Of a stretch of 10,011 bases of DNA, positions 6,436-10,011 are shown piece after piece; the stretch's first letter is position 1, and each line of letters starts with the position of its first letter. The notes beneath the pieces were generated by a model. That model did not search any database, had not been told where the DNA came from, and was given only the letters and a program-made list of their open reading frames with translations. Both the position numbers and the translations under genes were made by a program. This DNA is from Caldimonas sp. (GTDB lineage Bacteria; Pseudomonadota; Gammaproteobacteria; Burkholderiales; Burkholderiaceae_C): NCBI GenBank assembly GCA_030150305.1, contig JASLGD010000060.1, positions 1 to 10,011 of the forward strand. Direction: 5' to 3'.

Positions 6436-7374
6436 ATGAAACGAGTCCCGCTGTACAGCCGTTCGCACCGGCCGCCGCCCGCGGCCGAAGTGACCGCGGC
6501 CACGACTCCCGCCGAGGCCGCCACCGCCGTGCCGAAGGCCGTCGGCCGGCGCACGGCCTTCGTGCTCCGCCACGAGCGCCGGCTCTGGCTGCTCCTCCTC
6601 GTCGTCCTCGCGATCGCGTTCTGGTCTTCGTCGCCGACGTTCAACGCCAAGCCGCCGCTGACGATGGAGCAGATCGACGCCGCGATGCGCCAGTCGATCG
6701 AGGAGAAGCCCCTCGTCGCGGCGGAGTCGCGCGCGTACGAGGCGATCGCGCCGTCGGTCGTGCGCGTTGTCGGCCTCATGACCGATGGCGACGACGGCAG
6801 CGACAAGCTCGAGAACGGCAAGGAAGGCACGGTCGAGCGCGGCATCGGCACCGGCGTCGTCATCATCGACAACGGCACCATCCTCACGAACCTGCACGTC
6901 GTCAGCGGCGCCAAGCGGATCCGCGTCACCTTCATGGTCGACGGCTCGGAGTCGGACGCGGTCGTCGTCGGCACGCAGCCCGAGAACGACCTCGCCGTGC
7001 TGCGCGCCAAGACGATCCCCGATGACCTCGAAGCGGCGACGCTGCGCTCGACCGCCGACCTCTCGCCGGGCGACCACGTGCTGGCGGTCGGCTTTCCGTT
7101 CGGCATCGGCCCGTCGGCATCGGCCGGCGTCGTCTCGGGGCTGAAGCGCCAGTTCCGCTCGCCCGAGGGGCAGCAGACGCTCACCAACCTGATCCAGTTC
7201 GACGCTGCCGCCAATCCCGGCAACTCGGGCGGGCCGCTCGTGACGATGGACGGCGAGGTCGTCGGCATCGTGACCGCGATCCTCAACCCGAACCGCCAGC
7301 GCGTCTTCATCGGCATCGGCTTTGCCGTGCCGATCGAGAACGCGGCCGCGGCGGCGGGAATGCCGCCGTTCTGA
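6436..7374 (+). CDS. Membrane-anchored S1C (HtrA-like) serine protease without a PDZ domain
   Basis: This 312-residue trypsin-fold protease resembles the DegP/DegQ/DegS family of periplasmic quality-control enzymes. Residues 50-63 (LWLLLLVVLAIAFW), preceded by Arg/His-rich RRTAFVLRHERR, form a single signal anchor, so the catalytic part should face the periplasm. The catalytic triad is complete: H154 in TNLHVVSG, D185 in ENDLAVL and S264 in GNSGGPL. The N-terminal 45 residues are Ala/Pro/Thr-rich. The protein stops just after IGFAVPIE, where HtrA proteins normally continue into PDZ domains; only 55 bases separate it from the next gene, so no PDZ remnant fits. The ATG at 6436 was chosen because it follows the putative promoter; the in-frame ATGs at 6313 and 6316 would lie upstream of that promoter. 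No clear Shine-Dalgarno is visible. Substrate is unknown. Confidence 0.92.
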   Translation: MKRVPLYSRSHRPPPAAEVTAATTPAEAATAVPKAVGRRTAFVLRHERRLWLLLLVVLAIAFWSSSPTFNAKPPLTMEQIDAAMRQSIEEKPLVAAESRAYEAIAPSVVRVVGLMTDGDDGSDKLENGKEGTVERGIGTGVVIIDNGTILTNLHVVSGAKRIRVTFMVDGSESDAVVVGTQPENDLAVLRAKTIPDDLEAATLRSTADLSPGDHVLAVGFPFGIGPSASAGVVSGLKRQFRSPEGQQTLTNLIQFDAAANPGNSGGPLVTMDGEVVGIVTAILNPNRQRVFIGIGFAVPIENAAAAAGMPPF

Positions 7375-7429
7375 CGCGCCCGCGCGCGTCGGCGTCACGC
7401 CGTCTCCTTCACCTCCTCTCGGATCCGCG

Positions 7430-8446
7430 ATGACCGACACCACTTCCGTTCCTGGCGAAGCTGCGACGCTGATGGAGCGCGTGCTCTACGAGGTCAAGCG
7501 CGTCGTCGTCGGCCAGGACCACTTTCTCGAGCGCGTGATGGTCGCGGTGCTCGCCCAGGGCCACCTGCTCGTCGAGGGCGTTCCCGGCCTCGCGAAGACG
7601 CTGACGGTGAAGACGCTCGCGCAGACGCTGCGCGGCACGTTCCGGCGCATCCAGTTCACCCCCGACCTCGTCCCTGCCGACCTCGTCGGCACGCGCATCT
7701 TCAATCCGCGCACCGGCGAGTTCTCGACCTCGCTCGGGCCGGTGTTCGCGCACCTGCTGCTCGCCGACGAGATCAACCGCGCGCCCGCGAAGGTGCAGAG
7801 CGCGCTGCTCGAGGTGATGCAGGAGCGCCAGGTGACGATCGCCGGCGAGACGCACAAGGTGCCCGAGCCGTTCCTCGTCATGGCGACGCAGAACCCGATC
7901 GAGACCGAGGGCACGTATCCGCTTCCCGAGGCGCAGGTCGACCGCTTCATGATGAAGGTGCTGGTCGACTATCCGAGCGAGGACGAGGAGTTCGTGATCG
8001 CGCAGCGTGTCACCGGCGCGCCGATCACGATGACGCCGATCGCGAGCATGGGCCAGCTCGCCGAGCTGCAGCAGGAGTGCCGCAAGGTCTTCGTCGACTC
8101 CTCGCTCGTGCGTTACGCGGTGCGGCTCGTCGCGGCGACGCGCCGACCCGACCGCTTCGATCTCGGCGACATCGCCAAGTACCTGACGTTCGGCGCCAGC
8201 CCGCGGGCGACGATCGGCCTGATCGAGGGCGCGCGCGCGCTCGCGTTCATGCGCGGCCGCAACTACGCCCTCCCCGAGGACATGACCGGGCTGGTCGCCG
8301 ACGTGCTGCGGCACCGCCTCGTGCTCTCGTACGAGGCGCTCGCCGAAGGCATCGACGCCGACACCGTCATCCAGCGCGTGATGCGCAAGATCCCGGTCCC
8401 CGAGAAGCCGCTCGCGCCCGAGAACGGCAATGCCCGCAGCAGCTGA
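7430..8446 (+). CDS. MoxR-family AAA+ ATPase
   Basis: MoxR ATPases are cytoplasmic AAA+ chaperone-like proteins that work with VWA-domain partners in maturation of enzymes or in envelope-stress tolerance. The 338-residue product has Walker A GVPGLAKT at 50-57 (the MoxR form with Ala before Lys), Walker B LLLADE ending at D113-E114 and followed by INRAP, sensor 1 in ATQNPIE (N155) and the arginine of VDRF (R172). The C-terminal helical lid runs from about 235 onward. The ATG at 7430 gives the expected short N-terminus before VVVGQD. Its Shine-Dalgarno is poor (only GGA about 7 bases upstream), and the leader carries TCACCTCCT at 7409-7417. The last 17 bases overlap the DUF58 gene, so the two are likely translationally coupled. 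Confidence 0.97.
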   Translation: MTDTTSVPGEAATLMERVLYEVKRVVVGQDHFLERVMVAVLAQGHLLVEGVPGLAKTLTVKTLAQTLRGTFRRIQFTPDLVPADLVGTRIFNPRTGEFSTSLGPVFAHLLLADEINRAPAKVQSALLEVMQERQVTIAGETHKVPEPFLVMATQNPIETEGTYPLPEAQVDRFMMKVLVDYPSEDEEFVIAQRVTGAPITMTPIASMGQLAELQQECRKVFVDSSLVRYAVRLVAATRRPDRFDLGDIAKYLTFGASPRATIGLIEGARALAFMRGRNYALPEDMTGLVADVLRHRLVLSYEALAEGIDADTVIQRVMRKIPVPEKPLAPENGNARSS

Positions 8447-9410
8447 AGCGTCCGCCGGCGTCCTCGACCGCGACACCGCCGATGCGCTCCTGAAGCGCCT
8501 CGAGTGGACCGTGCTGCGCCGCCTCGACGGCCTGCTGCAGGGCGACCACCGCACGCTCATGCGCGGCGCCGGCCTCGACCTCGCCGACCTGCGCGAGTAC
8601 CAGCACCACGACGACGTCCGCCACATCGACTGGAACGTCACCGCGCGGCTGCAGCAGCCGTACGTGCGCCAGTTCACCGAGGACCGCGAGCTCTCGGCAT
8701 GGTTCCTCGTCGACCTCTCGGCGAGCGTCGACTTCGGCTCCGACCGCTTCACCAAGCGGATGGTCGCGCGCGAGTTCGTCGGCGTCCTCGCCCGGCTGCT
8801 GACGCGGCGCGGCAACCGCGTCGGCGCGCTGCTCTACGGCAATCGCGTCGACACCGTGCTGCCGGCGCGCACCGGCCGCGTCCACGTGCTCGAACTGCTG
8901 CAGCGGATGGCCGCGCGTCCCGCGGAAGCCGCGGCCGGCGCGACCGACCTGCGCGAGCTGCTGCTGCACGCACACCGCACGATCCGCCGCCGCTCGACGA
9001 TCTTCGTCGTCTCCGACTTCGTGAGCGCGCCGGGCTGGGAGCGCCTGCTCGGCCACCTCGCGATGCGCCACGAGGTGACCGCGGTGCGGATCTTCGACGC
9101 GCTCGAGATGGACCTGCCCGACATCGGACTGGTGACGATGCGCGACGCCGAGACCGGCGAGCAGCTCGTCGTCGACACCCACGACAAGCGCTTCCGCGAG
9201 CGCTTCGCCGCCGCCGCCGAGCGGCGCGAGACGGCGCTGCGCGAAGCGCTCGCCAAGGCCGGCGTCGACACGCTCGAGCTCGGCACCGACGACGACCTCG
9301 TCGACGCGGTGCTGCGCTTCGCCGACCTCAAGAAGCAGCGCAGCCGGCTCGCCAACTGGAACGGCGGCGGCCGCTCGATCTCGCACGTCCGGCCCGTCGC
9401 GGCCGGCTAG
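8430..9410 (+). CDS. DUF58 domain-containing protein (VWA-like partner of MoxR)
   Basis: The 326-residue protein matches the DUF58 family, almost always encoded beside MoxR ATPases. The hallmark motif is at about 55-73: REYQHHDDVRHIDWNVTAR, the usual R-x-Y-x-x-x-D-x-x-R-x-IDW-x-x-x-AR. A von Willebrand factor A-like fold follows, with D95-L-S97-A-S99 (a metal-ion-dependent adhesion site type DxSxS) in FLVDLSAS and IFVVSDF as a later strand. No membrane segment is visible, so it is the soluble DUF58 type. The ATG at 8430 lies inside the end of the MoxR gene (17-base overlap), with GAGAA around 10 bases upstream. The following VWA gene begins 13 bases after its TAG. Biochemical function of DUF58 is not established; a role as adaptor for the MoxR ATPase is inference from linkage. 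Confidence 0.95.
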   Translation: MPAAAEASAGVLDRDTADALLKRLEWTVLRRLDGLLQGDHRTLMRGAGLDLADLREYQHHDDVRHIDWNVTARLQQPYVRQFTEDRELSAWFLVDLSASVDFGSDRFTKRMVAREFVGVLARLLTRRGNRVGALLYGNRVDTVLPARTGRVHVLELLQRMAARPAEAAAGATDLRELLLHAHRTIRRRSTIFVVSDFVSAPGWERLLGHLAMRHEVTAVRIFDALEMDLPDIGLVTMRDAETGEQLVVDTHDKRFRERFAAAAERRETALREALAKAGVDTLELGTDDDLVDAVLRFADLKKQRSRLANWNGGGRSISHVRPVAAG

Positions 9411-9413
9411 CGC

Positions 9414-9417
9414 GGAG
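9414..9417 (+). promoter_or_regulatory. Ribosome binding site of the BatA-like gene
   Basis: GGAG lies 6 bases before the ATG at 9424, in the 13-base gap after the DUF58 stop. It is the clearest Shine-Dalgarno in the window and favours 9424 over the in-frame ATG at 9445 as the start. Confidence 0.65.
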
Positions 9418-9423
9418 CTTGCC

Positions 9424-10011
9424 ATGCACGCGGCCTCGCCCTGGATGACGTTCCTCTGGCCTTCGATGCTGTGGGCGATGCTCGCCTTGCCGCTCGTGGC
9501 CGCGCTCTACGTGCTGCTGCTGAAGCGCCGCAAGAAGACGAACCTGCGCTACGCCAACCTCGCGCTCGTCAAGGAGGCGCTCGGCGGGCGCAGCGCGTGG
9601 CGCCGCCATGTGCCGCCGGCGCTCCTCTTCCTCGCGCTCGCGGTGCTCACGTTCGCGATGTCGCGGCCGGCGATGCTGATCACGCTGCCGTCGGCGCAGG
9701 AGACGATCGTGCTCGCGATCGACGTCTCCGGCAGCATGCGCGCCGCCGACGTGCAGCCCAATCGGCTCGTCGCCGCGCAGGAAGCGGCCAAGGCCTTCGT
9801 CGCCGAGCTGCCGAGGAACGTCAAGGTCGCGGTCGTCTCGTTCGCCGGCACCGCAGCGGTCGTGCAGGCGCCGACGCTCAGCCGCGACGACGTCAACGCG
9901 GCGATCGATCGCTTCCAGCTGCAGCGCGGCACCGCGATCGGCAGCGGCATCGTGCTGTCGCTGGCGACGCTCTTTCCCGACGCCGGCATCGACCTGTCGC
10001 AGATCACCGGC
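9424..10011 (+). CDS. BatA-like VWA domain membrane protein, 5' part (runs off the window)
   Basis: The first 196 codons of a BatA-type (aerotolerance operon) protein are present. Residues about 10-33 and 63-80 are two hydrophobic membrane segments flanking a basic stretch (KRRKKTNLRYANLALV), the layout of the BatA N-terminal domain. A von Willebrand factor A domain starts at about 93. Its metal-binding site is intact: DVSGSM (D100, S102, S104) and T170 in QRGTAIGSG. The gene follows DUF58 by 13 bases with a good ribosome site. Together with the MoxR and DUF58 genes it forms the conserved MoxR-DUF58-VWA set; a second VWA protein (BatB) and a TPR or BatD protein would be expected just beyond the window. 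No DUF4381-type gene lies between DUF58 and this gene, although many proteobacterial versions have one. Confidence 0.93.
   Translation, partial: MHAASPWMTFLWPSMLWAMLALPLVAALYVLLLKRRKKTNLRYANLALVKEALGGRSAWRRHVPPALLFLALAVLTFAMSRPAMLITLPSAQETIVLAIDVSGSMRAADVQPNRLVAAQEAAKAFVAELPRNVKVAVVSFAGTAAVVQAPTLSRDDVNAAIDRFQLQRGTAIGSGIVLSLATLFPDAGIDLSQITG

Noticed and set aside
7388..7402. Small inverted repeat CGGCG-TCA-CGCCG between the protease and moxR as a terminator
   Set aside because: The stem is only 5 base pairs and no T-run follows, so termination is not supported; such repeats are common by chance at this GC content.
5482..7443. Upstream extension of the SpeE-like frame on the minus strand, up to a total of 913 codons
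   Set aside because: The extension runs through tatD in another frame and antisense to the protease, and its sequence is Arg-rich with no motif. The ATGA overlap at 5478-5481 gives a clear real start.
8229..8240. Alternating GC run inside moxR
   Set aside because: It encodes ordinary family residues (GARALAF region) in frame and is explained by codon choice in GC-rich DNA.

Overview
The window is very GC-rich (roughly 70% by eye) and densely coded. The gene families suggest a betaproteobacterium, probably in or near the Burkholderiales: a TctA/TctB tripartite tricarboxylate transporter, a YwrD-like gamma-glutamyltransferase, an S1C protease, and a MoxR/DUF58/VWA cluster. This placement is inferred from gene content; no marker gene is present. 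I see no rRNA, tRNA, CRISPR array, insertion sequence or phage gene. No gene-free stretch exceeds about 130 bases.

Two gene runs diverge from a 130-base intergenic region at 6306-6435. Leftward (minus strand), in transcription order, are a TatD-family metallohydrolase (5478-6305), a spermidine-synthase-like SAM-fold protein (4702-5481), a GspE/PilB-type secretion ATPase (2756-4705), tctB (2215-2733), tctA (682-2190) and the 5' part of a gamma-glutamyltransferase gene that leaves the window at base 1. The first three are joined by two ATGA stop/start overlaps, so they are probably translationally coupled. The other gaps are 22, 24 and 50 bases, so all six could share a transcript. The 50-base gap before the gamma-glutamyltransferase gene holds a striking pair of identical 10-base palindromes.

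Rightward (plus strand) are a membrane-anchored trypsin-like (HtrA/S1C) protease that lacks a PDZ domain (6436-7374), a MoxR-family AAA+ ATPase (7430-8446), a DUF58 protein (8430-9410) and the 5' part of a BatA-like von Willebrand factor A membrane protein cut by the window end (9424-10011). The last three form the well-known MoxR-DUF58-VWA arrangement, thought to act as a chaperone-like or envelope-stress assembly. The protease may be an added envelope quality-control part.

I found no clearly new defence or mobile system. The points most worth a second look are the coupled TatD/SpeE-like/GspE trio with an apparently orphan secretion ATPase, the PDZ-less protease beside MoxR, a cysteine-containing insertion in TctB, the absence of a tctC gene, and the double palindrome.
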